Below, piece by piece: positions 6,597 through 16,146 of a DNA stretch of 64,000 nucleotides. This DNA is from Palsa-504 sp963808315 (GTDB lineage: Bacteria; Actinomycetota; Actinomycetes; Streptosporangiales; Streptosporangiaceae). The translations under genes were made by a program, and so were the position numbers. The stretch covers positions 186,001-250,000 of the forward strand of contig CAWEFK010000001.1 of assembly GCA_963808315.1 (NCBI GenBank), in the 5' to 3' direction. How positions within the stretch are numbered: the first letter of the stretch is position 1; every line of letters begins with the position of its first letter. The notes under the pieces were generated by a model. That model worked only from the letters and a program-made list of their open reading frames with translations. It had not been told where the DNA came from and did no database searches.

Positions 6597-9372
6597 TTAG
6601 GCCTTGCGTCGGCGGGGGCCGAGGCGGCGCATGCGGAGATAGGCGAGCAGCGCGAACACCGCTCCGAGGGCGATGAGCAAGCCCATGTCGTGCAGCCAGT
6701 TCCCGGCTGACTGCTTCCAGAGCGGGTCGGAGCTGCCGGGCGCCACGACGCCGATGACGTTGAGGTTTACCGTCGAGGCCACGGCGCCGAACCCCCAGCG
6801 CGACGGGGAGATGTAGGCCAGCTGCTGCAGTCCCGGCTTGCCGACCAGGGACACCACCCCGCCGGACAAGATGACCTGGACCATGGTCAGCAACACCAGG
6901 AAGGGCATGGCCTTCTCCGACGTGCTGACCAGGGCCGAGACGAGCAGGCCCAGGCACATCGAGGCGAGGGAGAGGACCGCGATGCCGATCAGGATCTCTA
7001 GCAGCGGGACGCCGATGAAAGCACCCTTACGCCGGCATCTTCTGGCCGGCCAGCCCGATCAGCACGAGCAGCGCCGACTGCACGATGCTGATGGCCCCGA
7101 GCACGATGAGCTTGGAGAACAAGTAGGCGCCGGAGGAGAGCCCGGCCGCTCGCTCCCGGACGTAGATCGTGCGTTCCTTGACCAGTTCCCGCACCGAGCT
7201 CGCGGCTCCGGACAGGCAGGCGCAGATAGTGAGCATCAGCAGCACTTCTTCTGCGTTCTGGTTGGTGCCCGGCGCGCCGGCCAGGCCTTGCTTGCCTCCG
7301 ACGAAATGGATCAGGGCGCCCAGGACGATGGGCAGCAGCCCCATGAAAACCAGGTAGCCGCGATCCGCCGAGATCACCCGCACATACCGGCGGGTCAGCG
7401 TGGTCATCTGCCGGATCGCGCCGCGCCGCTGTGGCGGGGGGGCGGCGGGCAGCGCCGGCTCGTTCGGCTGCGGCGCCGATTTGGGGCGTCCCAGCACGTA
7501 CTGCGCGTGGGCGGGCGAGGCAGCGAATTCAGCGGCCCAGTCGCGGTCGGGATAGGCCTCGAACGCCTGGAACACCTCGGCCCAGCCGGGCAGGCCGAAG
7601 TAGCTGAGCCCCTCGTCCGGTGGCCCGTAGAAGGCAATCCTGCCGCCCGGGACCAGCACGAGCAGCCGGTCGCAGGTGTCCAGGTTGGCCACGCTGTGCG
7701 TGACGACGATGACCGTCCGGCCGTCGTGGGCCAGGTCGCGCATCTGTTCCATGACCGACTTGTCCAGGCCAGGGTCAAGGCCCGAGGTCGGCTCGTCGAG
7801 GAACAGCAACGACGGCTTGGTCAGCAGTTCCTGAGCGACGTTGACCCGCTTGAGCTGCCCGCCGGACAGCCGGTCCGCGCGGGTGTTGGAGTGCTTGGTC
7901 AGGCCGAGCTCGCCCATCACCTCGTCGACCCTGACGTCCCGCTCGGCGGCCTTGGTATCCGCGGGGAAGCGGAGCTCGGCGGAGTACTGCAGCGCGCGGC
8001 GGGCGGTGAGCTGGGTGTGCAGCACGCTTTCCTGCGGGACCAGGCCGATGCGGAACCGCAGCTCGGCGTAGTCCTGGTACAGATCCCGGTTGTCATACAG
8101 CACGGTTCCCGTGGTGGCGGGGCGCATGCCGGTCAGCGCGCCGAGCAGCGTCGACTTACCCGCGCCGCTTGGCCCGATGACGCCGAGCAGGCATTTCTCC
8201 GGGATCGGGAACGTCACGTGGTCGAGCAGCACCTTGCCGCCCGAGACCCTCACCACCAGGTCCTGGGCGGTAAAGGTGACCTCCCCGTCATCGACGAACT
8301 GGACGAGCTCGCCACCTTTGAGGCGGAAGGTGGAGTGCCCGATGCTGACAAGGTCCTGTTCGGTCAGCAGTTTGGAGGCGACCCGCTGACCGTTGACGAA
8401 GGTGCCGTTGTGGCTGCCCAGGTCGACGATCTCGTAGCTTCCGGTGGGCGACTTGCGCAATTCCGCGTGGCGCCGTGACACGTCGAGATCGGAAAGCACC
8501 AGGTCATTGTCGGGAGTGCGGCCGATGGTCATGGCCTTGGCCGGAAGCGGCATCCGCGCCGTGGGGCGGCGGTCCACGCTCGGCAGCAGCGCCGGGTCGA
8601 CCGGCGGTGCCGCAGCCGGACGGGGCGCCGCAGCCGGAGGGGGCGCCGCAGCCGGGCGAGGCGCCACGGCCGGACGGGGTGCCACGGCCGGACGGGGCGC
8701 CACGGCCGGGCGGGGCGAGAAGTCCTCCGGGGCGGAGACGGGCTCACGGGCCGGGCTGGCCGGCCACCAGGCATCCACGCCGCGCCCCTGGTCGGCCTCT
8801 GGGGCTTGAGCAGCCGGCCGCTGAGCGGGGGGCTGAGCGGCCCAGGCGGGTGACGGCGGAGGGGGGGCTTCGGGCGGGGCTGACGCGGCCGCGGGGGACG
8901 GGGCGGGCGGCGGGGACGGAGCGGGCGGAGAGGCGTGGGCGGGAATCTGGGGCATGCAGCGCAGGATCGGGCCGTCCTCCGGATGGCCGAGGTGCACCAC
9001 GCAATCCTGACCGATGTCGACCCGGTCGACCCGCTGGGGCCCGAGGAAAGTCCCGTTCGTGCTGCCGAGATCCTCAAGGATCCAGGCGTCCCCCTCCACG
9101 CGCAGGGCCCCGTGCCGCCACGAGACCCTGGAGTCGGTCATGACGATGTCCGACTCCGGATCGCGGCCGATACGGTATGTAGTCCCGTGCTGGAAGTGGT
9201 GGACCGAGCGCAGCGTCTTTACCACCAGGTCAGGTAGCGCGGAAAGGCCGCGAGCGGGCGGGGCGACCTGGGGCGGCGAGACCTCGGCGAGGCCGGCAGG
9301 CGCGAGCCCCGCTTGGGCGGCACCGGCCGGTGGCGGTTCCCGGTCAGACCAGTCGAAACGCTCGGGTGGCAT
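6597..9372 (-). CDS. FHA-domain ABC transporter (Rv1747-like), frame broken once
   Basis: Starting at ATG 9372. FHA domain 1 lies at about residues 66-133 (YRIGRDPESDIV, DLGSTNGTF). FHA domain 2 is at 281-350 (TIGRTPDNDLVL, DLGSHNGTF). The ABC ATPase has Walker A GPSGAGKST (~401), signature LSGGQ (~502) and Walker B LLFLDEPTSG (~522). An ABC2-type permease domain follows. A Pro/Ala repeat links the two FHA domains. The first frame stops at 7027, and the permease continues in another frame (GVPLLEILIGIAVLSLASM to position 6597). Removing one base near 7028 gives 924 residues, close to the expected size. In mycobacteria the FHA domains bind Ser/Thr-kinase-phosphorylated sites, and the exporter affects cell-envelope lipids. 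Confidence 0.85.
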
Positions 9373-9644
9373 GCTTACAAAGTGTAGAGCCGGAGGCCCT
9401 AAACAGGAATCTGAAGAACCATTCAGGTTGACTGCTCGTTTTGACATATTGGGTAGCGGACACCCTGATACTGGAGCGTCTGACCGTTCGCCCGAATACC
9501 GAGCCACGCCTACGATGAACGCGGCGCGTGACTGAACGCTATCCCCCGTAACTAAGTGAGAGCCCAGGGGTTGGTTGGAATGTTGATCGCTGATACGAAT
9601 TGCGGGGACACGGCTACCGAGGTCGTTGCGCGGGTGAACCGGTC

Positions 9645-10553
9645 ATGAGCTCCGACCCGACCCGGCCCAACCCTGAGTGGCGGCAGCCGCAGGATCCCCA
9701 GGGCAACCAGGGGTATCAAGGTCCTCAAGGCGGCCAGGGACCTCAAGGAACGCAGCGATTTCCGGTCGGGTCGGGATATGACCAGGGATATTCGGGAGGC
9801 CAGGGCTATCCAGGGAGCCAGGGGTATCCGGGGGGCCGGCGAGGGCGACGGGGACAGGGCTATCAGGGACCACCACCTCGGTACCGCAGGCGGCACCGGA
9901 GGTGGCCGTTCGTCAGCCTGATCGTGATCATCCTGATCCTGGTGGGCGCCGACCGGGCGGCTAACGCCTACACCGAGGACCAGTTCGCCAGCCAGGTCCA
10001 GTCGTCTCTGGACCTGTCCGGCAAGCCCCAGGTGGCCATCCAGGGCTTCCCCTTCCTGACGCAGCTGGCCGCCCGCGACTTCCGCACCGTCGATATCAGC
10101 GCGAGCAACGAGACCGCGGGAACAGGCGGTCAGCTCGAGATCAGTAGCCTGACCGCCACGCTGCACGGCATGCACATTCACGGGCTCAATAGCGCGACGG
10201 TCGACCAGTTCAACGCCTCGGCGCTGGTCACGTTCACGGCACTGGCCAAGGCAGGCGGCATCCCGCAGGGCATCACGCTGTCGGCCGACGGCTCGAACCA
10301 GGTGAAGGCGGCCGTCAGCATCGGCCCCCTCAGCGAGACAGCGGTGGCCCAGGTCACCCAGTCGGGCGCGAGTAGCATCAACATCAAGATCATCAAGGCC
10401 GCCGGGATACCGCTGTCGCTGCTCGGCTCGGCCACGGACTTCACCATCACCATCCCGAAGCTCCCGGCGGGAGTGTCGATCCAGGGCATCAGCATCACCC
10501 AGCAGGGTCTCCGGATTACCGTCAGCGGCCATAACACGACTCTTAGCCAGTAA
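9645..10553 (+). CDS. DUF2993 (LmeA-like) membrane-anchored protein
   Basis: Starting at ATG 9645 gives 302 residues. A Gly/Gln/Tyr-rich, collagen-like cytoplasmic head (repeats of QGYQGPQGG type) is followed by an Arg-rich stop signal. A single transmembrane helix (FVSLIVIILILVGADRAANAY) comes next, then a DUF2993 domain. DUF2993 includes mycobacterial LmeA, a periplasmic phospholipid-binding protein involved in mannan maturation. Here the domain would face outside the membrane. The repetitive head makes the N-terminus variable, and the frame is also open from TTG 9600. It stands alone between opposite-strand and downstream genes. Confidence 0.8.
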   Translation: MSSDPTRPNPEWRQPQDPQGNQGYQGPQGGQGPQGTQRFPVGSGYDQGYSGGQGYPGSQGYPGGRRGRRGQGYQGPPPRYRRRHRRWPFVSLIVIILILVGADRAANAYTEDQFASQVQSSLDLSGKPQVAIQGFPFLTQLAARDFRTVDISASNETAGTGGQLEISSLTATLHGMHIHGLNSATVDQFNASALVTFTALAKAGGIPQGITLSADGSNQVKAAVSIGPLSETAVAQVTQSGASSINIKIIKAAGIPLSLLGSATDFTITIPKLPAGVSIQGISITQQGLRITVSGHNTTLSQ

Positions 10554-10689
10554 CCGGGTTTCGCGACTGGTAACGGGCAGATCTGGCTATTGTTTCGGCG
10601 GCTATGAACTACGCCCTGAGTGAACTATTGTCAACCTAGAGTCACCTTGTTTGCACTGACAGTAGTGACGCAGGATGCGGAGGCCGAAT

Positions 10690-11190
10690 ATGCCCGGTTC
10701 GCCCTTTACTGTCGCCGACCCGCAGGGTCCGCGAAATGCGGCAGGGATGGCGGAGACGGCAGCGGCGGTAGGGACGGCGGGGAGCGGGACGGCGGGGACG
10801 GCGGGGAGCGGGACGGCAGCGGGGACCGCTACCCGGCGGTTCGCCCGGCGCGCTGACGAGGTGCCGATGGCGCGCAGGTTCGTCAGGGACACGCTCGCCG
10901 ACCACCCCTCCTCGCTGGACGCCGAACTGCTGGCCTGCGAGCTCGTGACTAACGCGGTCCAGCATGCGACCGATGCCGCCGGGGTGACGGTCGCAGTCAC
11001 CCGCCGGGGCCCGGTCGTGCACGTGGACGTCATCGACGACGGGCGAAGCGGGCTACCGCACTGGCGGGAATCCGACGGGCACGACGAGGGCGGACGCGGC
11101 TTCCAGATCGTCAACGAGATCGCGCCGCGCTGGGGCTTCCGGCGCGAGCGGGCTGGCACCTGCGTGTGGTTCGAGCTCGACCCGCAGTAG
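10690..11190 (+). CDS. RsbW-like ATP-binding protein (HATPase_c, anti-sigma/regulatory kinase fold)
   Basis: Starting at ATG 10690, seven bases after GCGGAGG, gives 166 residues. An Ala/Gly/Thr-rich head of ~45 residues with repeated AGSGTAG precedes a HATPase_c domain. The N-box is ELVTNAVQHA, the G1-box DVIDDG and the G2-like motif GGRGFQIVNEIA. These are the single-domain ATPases abundant in actinomycetes, related to SpoIIAB/RsbW, usually of unknown partner. A SpoIIE-type phosphatase lies ~0.8 kb downstream on the same strand, a natural functional companion in partner-switching pathways. Confidence 0.85.
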   Translation: MPGSPFTVADPQGPRNAAGMAETAAAVGTAGSGTAGTAGSGTAAGTATRRFARRADEVPMARRFVRDTLADHPSSLDAELLACELVTNAVQHATDAAGVTVAVTRRGPVVHVDVIDDGRSGLPHWRESDGHDEGGRGFQIVNEIAPRWGFRRERAGTCVWFELDPQ

Positions 11191-11315
11191 CACTGCTCCA
11201 AGCACCCGCCGGCACGGTCGATTCCGTGGTCGGTGCGGCCGGGGCCGTTCGGGAAAAATAGGAGATGTGGCGTGGGTGCGGTCCGGATCCGGCCGTCGCG
11301 ATAGGCTCGCGCGTG

Positions 11316-11735
11316 ATGCCAGCAACGTGTGCCTTCTGCGCCATCATCAGCGGCGAGCAGCAGGCGGTGACCGTACTCGAGACGGAACGGCTGATCGCCT
11401 TTCTCGACCACCGGCCGCTGTTCCACGGGCATACGCTGCTCGTGCCCAAGCGGCATGTCCGGCTGCTGAGCGACCTGCCCGCCGACTGGGGGCCGGAGTT
11501 CCTGGCCACGGCGCAGCGACTGGAACGCGCGGTCGAAGACGGCCTGGGCGCGGACGGGTCGCTGATCCTGGTCAACAACGTGGTCAGCCAGTCGGTGCCG
11601 CACTTGCACCTGCACGTGATCCCCAGGAACTTCAAGGACGGCCTGCGCTTCTGGCTCGGCCCGCGGCATCCCTACGATGCCGCCCACCCGGCCGAGCTGT
11701 TCGCCGGGAAGATCCGGGCCGCCCTGGTGGGTTGA
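11316..11735 (+). CDS. HIT-family nucleotide hydrolase/transferase
   Basis: Starting at ATG 11316 gives 139 residues. CAFCAIISGE at the N-terminus and the histidine triad PHLHLHVIPR near residue 105 define the HIT family (Hint/Fhit-like). It probably hydrolyses adenosine 5'-phosphoramidates or dinucleoside polyphosphates in the cytoplasm. The upstream 50 residues of the open frame lack family similarity and were excluded. Confidence 0.9.
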   Translation: MPATCAFCAIISGEQQAVTVLETERLIAFLDHRPLFHGHTLLVPKRHVRLLSDLPADWGPEFLATAQRLERAVEDGLGADGSLILVNNVVSQSVPHLHLHVIPRNFKDGLRFWLGPRHPYDAAHPAELFAGKIRAALVG

Positions 11736-11990
11736 GCGATAAACTGCTGCCAGTCAGATTTCTCTCTAGGTGATAAATCGGACTTCAGAGGGGGTCGGTG
11801 CGGGGATGATCCGGACTTCGACCGGAGCCCAGCGCCACTCCAGCCACAGCACTTAACTGTAATTACGTCACTAACGTACAAAGCGGAGTATTTGGTATAA
11901 AGGTGAGTCATCGGAACTCACGTCCGAACGTACCGTCGGTGACTCATAATTGACACGAGTACAGCCTGCGATGCCCTCAGGAGACAGCAC
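11736..11990 (+). other. AT-richer leader before the SpoIIE-type gene
   Basis: This 255-base gap has no gene that I recognise. It holds a small hairpin, GTGAGT (11903-11908) with ACTCAC (11916-11921). An AGGAGA at about 11977-11983 is the ribosome site of the downstream GTG. It is noticeably less GC-rich than its surroundings, as expected for a promoter region. Confidence 0.5.
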
Positions 11991-14465
11991 GTGACATCCG
12001 GCATGTCGGCGAAGGGCAGTGCTCTCGGGGCTAATGTCCCCGGGAGCGGCGCCCTGGAGAACCGTGCCCCGGCACCCCGGAATCCTGGGACCGCGGGCAA
12101 CGGGAACAAGCGGAGCCGTGGACTCAAGGCCAACGTGAACTCCCAGGAGGCCGGGATCGCAGATACCCCCGAGGCCGCCGCCGGCCCCATCGCCGCGGAG
12201 GGCTCGCATCCGGGCCTGGCGTCGTCCGTCCGGACCATCATCCTCGGCATCGACTACGACGGCCGGATCGTCCAGCACGACAGGAACGCGCCGCAAATCC
12301 TGGCCCGCGAGCCGGAAGAGCTGCTCGGCGCGCAGCTCAGCGACCTGACCGCGGGCATGGGTCAGGGAGGCGGGGCCACCCAGGCCAATGGCACAGAGGC
12401 GGGTGCCGCGCCGGGGCGGGCGGCCGGGGCAGCCGCAGTCAGCGGGCTGCTCGAAGCGATCCGCTCCGATCGCGAGGGCAGCGCCATGCTGACCATCGAC
12501 ACCCGCGACGGGTACCGGGCCGAGGCCGTGGTGACCGTTTACCCGATGCGAGCGGGCGGAACGAACCTGGCCGCGCTCGCGCTGCTGCGCATCCCAGCGC
12601 CGAGGGCCGAGCGGTTCGTCGACCCCGCGCTGATGCGCAGGCAGATGCTCGATGACACCTTTACCAGGATCGGCGACTCGCTCGATATCGATCACCTGGC
12701 CCGCGAGCTGATCGACGCGCTCGTTCCGCATTTCTGCAACGCCGGCGACCTGCTCCTGCTCGAGAGCCTGATCGGCGAGGACGAGCTGCCCTCGCACGGA
12801 CCCGACGGGTCGCTCCCGCTGCGGCGGATCGCGCTGCTACACGACCGTAAGGATCCCGCCTGGGAAGCGGCGTTTCCGACCGGGGAGATCCTGCGGTACC
12901 CGGCGCCCTCGCCGTACTACTCGTGCATGGATACCGGTGCGCCGGTGCTGGAGACGACCATCAGCCGGGAACAGGCGGGCAAGATGGCCAAGGCCTGGCG
13001 GCGCAAGCCGGTGGCCAAGCTGCTCTCCGGTGCCTCCATGCTGATGCTGCCGCTCATCGCCCGGGGCACCATGCTGGGCTTCTTCGCCTGCACCAGGCAG
13101 GAGGGATTCCGGCGGTTCGACGCGTACGACGAACAGATCGGGATGGACTTCGCCTCGCGTGCCGCCGTCTTCATCGACAACGCGCGCCGCTACAGCCGGG
13201 AGCACGCGACCGCGCTGACCCTGCAGCGCAGCATGCTGCCGACCGGGCTCTCCTATCCCTCCTCGGTCGAGGTCAAGCACCGCTACCTGCCCGGCAGTAA
13301 GCTCATCGAGGTCGGCGGTGACTGGTACGAGTCGATCGCGCTGCCCGGCGGCCGGGTCGCGCTCGTGGTCGGTGACGTGGCCGGTCACGGTGTGCGCGCC
13401 GCCGTGACCATGGGGCGGCTGCGCACCGCCATCCACACCCTGGCCATGCTCGAGCTGGCCCCGGCCGAATCACTGCAGCAACTCGACGAGCTCATGCACA
13501 CGCTCGGCGAGCGCGAACCGCACTTCGCCACCTGCGCGTACGCCGTGTACGACGCGGTCAGCGGCGAGTGCGAGATCGCCGTGGCCGGGCACCTGCCGCC
13601 GCTGCTCGTGCACCCGGACGGCAGCAACGAATACCTCGACGTGCCGCCCGCGCCGCCACTCGGCATCGGCGACGGCGAGGTGGAAAGCCGGATCTTCACG
13701 ATCGAAGACGGCAGCCTGTTCGTCCTGTACACCGACGGCCTGGTGGAAAACAAGGGCCGGGACATCAGCGACGGGCTGGCCCGGCTGACCGACATCTTCG
13801 GCCCGGGTTCCCCGACGCGGCCGCTCGAGGACCTGTGCAAGGCCACCCTGGACGGAGTGTACGGCGACGAGCAACGCGATGACATCGCCGTTCTCATCGC
13901 CAGGCTCGGGCGGCTGCCGGAGGACCGCTACGCTTCGTGGACGTTCGCGCCCGAGCAGACCTCGGTGCGCGAGGCGCGTGCCGTGCTGGCCGAGCCGATG
14001 AAGCGCTGGGACCTGGAAGACCTGATCCCGACGACCGAACTGCTCGTCTCCGAGCTGGTGACCAACGCGGTCAAGTACTCACGCGGCGAGGTGACGCTCC
14101 GGCTCGTCAACGAAAAGGCGCTGGTCTGCGAGGTGCTTGACACCTCGGGCGCGTTGCCGAGACTGCGCCAGGCCAGCAGCGACGACGAGAACGGCCGTGG
14201 CCTCCAGGTGGTCCGCCAGCTCTCCCACCGCTGGGGCACCCGGCGGACCGCGACCGGCAAGGTCGTCTGGTGCGAGCAGCAGCTGCCGGGGCCGGCTTCA
14301 TGGATGACATCCCGCCGCTGCACTGACTGGCGCTGCACTGACTGGCGCTGCACTGACCCCGCGGGCGGCGGGTGGGTTAACTCAGGGAAGAGTCCGGGAC
14401 TTCAATGGGACCCGAGCCATGCCTGGCTGTCGGGATCATTTGCGCGAGCGGGACATCGGCGGTAG
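11991..14465 (+). CDS. PAS-GAF-PP2C(SpoIIE)-HATPase regulatory phosphatase
   Basis: 824 residues from GTG 11991 after AGGAGA. A low-complexity head leads to a PAS-like segment (~78-120, LGIDYDGRIVQHDRNAPQIL), then a GAF-like sensor region (~215-400). The SpoIIE-type PP2C phosphatase spans ~407-640 (VGGDWYESI, VVGDVAGHG, LYTDGLVE, RDDIAVL). The HATPase_c kinase-like domain is at ~650-765 (ELVTNAVKYSRG, GRGLQVV). Such multidomain proteins both dephosphorylate anti-anti-sigma factors and bind or phosphorylate them, passing an unknown signal to a sigma factor. The last ~45 residues, beginning with three CTDWR-like units, overlap the opposite-strand cyclase gene by 89 bases and may be accidental read-through. 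Confidence 0.92.
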   Translation: MTSGMSAKGSALGANVPGSGALENRAPAPRNPGTAGNGNKRSRGLKANVNSQEAGIADTPEAAAGPIAAEGSHPGLASSVRTIILGIDYDGRIVQHDRNAPQILAREPEELLGAQLSDLTAGMGQGGGATQANGTEAGAAPGRAAGAAAVSGLLEAIRSDREGSAMLTIDTRDGYRAEAVVTVYPMRAGGTNLAALALLRIPAPRAERFVDPALMRRQMLDDTFTRIGDSLDIDHLARELIDALVPHFCNAGDLLLLESLIGEDELPSHGPDGSLPLRRIALLHDRKDPAWEAAFPTGEILRYPAPSPYYSCMDTGAPVLETTISREQAGKMAKAWRRKPVAKLLSGASMLMLPLIARGTMLGFFACTRQEGFRRFDAYDEQIGMDFASRAAVFIDNARRYSREHATALTLQRSMLPTGLSYPSSVEVKHRYLPGSKLIEVGGDWYESIALPGGRVALVVGDVAGHGVRAAVTMGRLRTAIHTLAMLELAPAESLQQLDELMHTLGEREPHFATCAYAVYDAVSGECEIAVAGHLPPLLVHPDGSNEYLDVPPAPPLGIGDGEVESRIFTIEDGSLFVLYTDGLVENKGRDISDGLARLTDIFGPGSPTRPLEDLCKATLDGVYGDEQRDDIAVLIARLGRLPEDRYASWTFAPEQTSVREARAVLAEPMKRWDLEDLIPTTELLVSELVTNAVKYSRGEVTLRLVNEKALVCEVLDTSGALPRLRQASSDDENGRGLQVVRQLSHRWGTRRTATGKVVWCEQQLPGPASWMTSRRCTDWRCTDWRCTDPAGGGWVNSGKSPGLQWDPSHAWLSGSFARAGHRR
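14316..14357 (+). repeat. 15-base direct repeat, 2.8 copies, at the 3' end of the phosphatase gene
   Basis: The unit CGCTGCACTGACTGG occurs at 14316-14330 and 14331-14345, with a partial copy to 14357. Read in frame it gives the RCTDW units of the phosphatase tail. In another frame each unit carries a TGA, so a single-base change would end the protein here. Confidence 0.85.
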
Positions 14466-15729
14466 CCGCATGAATCTTGTTCCGGCCGGTTTGCTTGGCG
14501 TGATAAAGAGCGGCGTCGGCGGCAGTGAGCAGGTCGGTCAGCTCGGTGCCCAGATCGCCGAGCGCGGCCACGCCGATAGAAATGGTAAGCCTGATCCGAG
14601 CGCCCGACCGGATGTCATCACCAGCGGGGATCGACATCGCGGCGACGGCCTCGCGCAGCCGCTCCGCAATCGTGAGGGCATCGGCCTCGTCAGTCTGCGG
14701 CAGCAAGACGACGAACTCCTCGCCGCCGAACCTTCCGGTCAGGTCATAGTCGCGTAGCTGCTCGCGCAGGGTGTCGCTGAGCGCTCGCAGCACCTTGTCT
14801 CCGACCAGGTGACCGTAGGTGTCGTTCACCGCCTTGAAGTGATCGATATCGATCAGGGCGACCGAGAGTGGACTGCGGGTCCTGACCGCCCGGGAGATCT
14901 CCGCCGCCGCCTCGCTCTCCCAGGTGGCCGCGTTGAGCAGGCCGGTCTTGGCGTCGATCCGGGTCTTGGCGAGAAGCTGCGCGTGCATCATGAAGCGGCG
15001 GGCCAGCAGCACCGTGGGCACGGCGAACACCGCGAGCACCGGGTTGATGGCCACCACCACGGTCACCAGGACCCCCAGGTCGACTTGCGCGAAGTCGGCC
15101 TTCAGCGCCTCGCGGTTGAACTCTATGTCCGCCAGCCGCGCGGCCGGGTCGGTCAGCTTGATGGCACCGACAATGAGGGAGTGGTGACCGAGCCAGCCGA
15201 CGATCTCGCTGAGGGCTACCGCGACGACCCAGGTCAGAGCGTGTCTACCGGTGCCGATGGCGCCCCCGGCCAAGGTCGGGGGCAGCGCCCGGAACGTCAG
15301 CGACGCCGCGCCGTAAGCTAGGCCAACAGCCCCGGCGGTGAAGACGCGCCGGTAGACCAGGCCCCGGTGCACTCGCCACTGAGTGAGGACAAGCAACGGG
15401 ATCGGAGCCAGCATGGCGTAGCCGGGCGGCAGCAGGATCGCGACCGGGAGGACCCACACCGTCAGGAAGTCCCGCACGATGGCGCCCTGGCCGTAGGCAA
15501 TCCGCGACGTCGCCGCGACGGAGACCAGGCCGCAGCCCTCTAGCAGCAGGAACTTCACCACGTCGGCACTGTGCCAGGTCATGCGGGAGGCAACGAGACC
15601 GAGCATCACCAGCGCGACCAGCGGAACGGCCGCCACGTAGAAGCGAAGCAGTCCGGAAAGCTCCCACCACGTCCAACGCCGGACAAGTGCGCTCACCCGC
15701 AGGCGCCGAGTGAGGGAGAATGCTTGCAT
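14377..15729 (-). CDS. membrane diguanylate cyclase (copy A)
   Basis: Starting at ATG 15729 gives 450 residues. The N-terminal half has about seven hydrophobic segments of a MASE-like sensor (for example FYVAAVPLVALVMLGLVA and FLTVWVLPVAILLPPGY). The GGDEF domain follows at ~275-430, with DIDHFKAVNDTYGHLVGD and the active loop RFGGEEFVVLL. The intact GGEEF predicts synthesis of c-di-GMP from two GTP. No EAL domain or clear inhibitory RxxD site was seen. A paralogue lies 3 kb away (18755-20053). The two share upstream DNA, including a 42-base block and divergent tiny ORFs. Confidence 0.93.
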   Translation of the reverse strand: MQAFSLTRRLRVSALVRRWTWWELSGLLRFYVAAVPLVALVMLGLVASRMTWHSADVVKFLLLEGCGLVSVAATSRIAYGQGAIVRDFLTVWVLPVAILLPPGYAMLAPIPLLVLTQWRVHRGLVYRRVFTAGAVGLAYGAASLTFRALPPTLAGGAIGTGRHALTWVVAVALSEIVGWLGHHSLIVGAIKLTDPAARLADIEFNREALKADFAQVDLGVLVTVVVAINPVLAVFAVPTVLLARRFMMHAQLLAKTRIDAKTGLLNAATWESEAAAEISRAVRTRSPLSVALIDIDHFKAVNDTYGHLVGDKVLRALSDTLREQLRDYDLTGRFGGEEFVVLLPQTDEADALTIAERLREAVAAMSIPAGDDIRSGARIRLTISIGVAALGDLGTELTDLLTAADAALYHAKQTGRNKIHAATADVPLAQMIPTARHGSGPIEVPDSSLS

Positions 15730-15780
15730 GCACCACCGTTCCGGATGGGACGCAACGGATCTTCTGTCTACTCGACAGCC

Positions 15781-15822
15781 CACCGTAAAGGACTAGATTC
15801 GCATAGCTACCTTAACTCATCT
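15781..15822. promoter_or_regulatory. conserved 42-base divergent block, copy A
   Basis: This block matches 20104-20145 at 39 of 42 positions: CACCGTAAAGGACTAG, a variable 6-mer, then ATAGCTACCTTAACTCATCT. It starts 51 bases upstream of cyclase copy A and lies between it and the tiny ORFs transcribed the other way. The stretch between block and cyclase start is also similar in both copies (CGGATGGGAC). Such conservation in non-coding DNA suggests a promoter or operator. Direction is undecided. Confidence 0.6.
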
Positions 15823-15884
15823 ATGCGCATTGCGTTAGCTATTGGTACAGATTCGCCGACATCGTCACGGCAGGTAAGAGCTAA

Positions 15885-15905
15885 ATGTTGGTTAACGAGC
15901 CATGA
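15885..15905 (+). CDS. tiny ORF MLVNEP, copy A
   Basis: ATG 15885 follows AAGAG and ends at TGA 15903. The corresponding position in copy B (20207) encodes a 22-residue peptide beginning MVIDEP. A CGA/TGA difference at codon 7 truncates copy A. The flanks GAGCTAAATG and ACGAGCCA are conserved. Coding status is uncertain. Confidence 0.3.
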   Translation: MLVNEP

Positions 15906-15972
15906 TTACCTGGAGTGCTGCGGCCGGGCAGTCATTGCCGACGGCATTTACAGCCGGGAGGAGGAACAGTTC

Positions 15973-15993
15973 ATGCGGTCTACCTGGGGCTGA
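15973..15993 (+). CDS. hexapeptide ORF MRSTWG (MRxTWx family)
   Basis: A GGGAGGAGG ribosome site at 15955-15963 lies nine bases before ATG 15973. The ORF reads M-R-S-T-W-G and ends at TGA 15991-15993. Two similar ORFs, MRVTWS and MRDTWT, occur beside the second cyclase. All three share Met-Arg-x-Thr-Trp-x, a strong purine-rich ribosome site and no downstream gene on the same strand. The frame is open far upstream into the cyclase antisense, but the strong ribosome site makes a local start more likely. Function is unknown. Confidence 0.5.
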   Translation: MRSTWG

Positions 15994-16146
15994 GCGACAT
16001 CAATCCAGCTAAACGATCATGACGGGAACTGCCCGCGAACAATGACCACGACGCCCCGGGGCCGGCTCCATGCGCTGGGACCGGCCGGGGGGCGCCGAGG
16101 GGCGCCGGGGGCGCCGGGGTTGTGGCCGGCTCGGCGTGGAACCTGG

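Noticed and set aside
15571..15993. A 140-codon plus-strand ORF ending in MRSTWG
   Set aside because: Its first half is antisense to cyclase A, and no family features appear. The ribosome site nine bases before ATG 15973 favours the short ORF.
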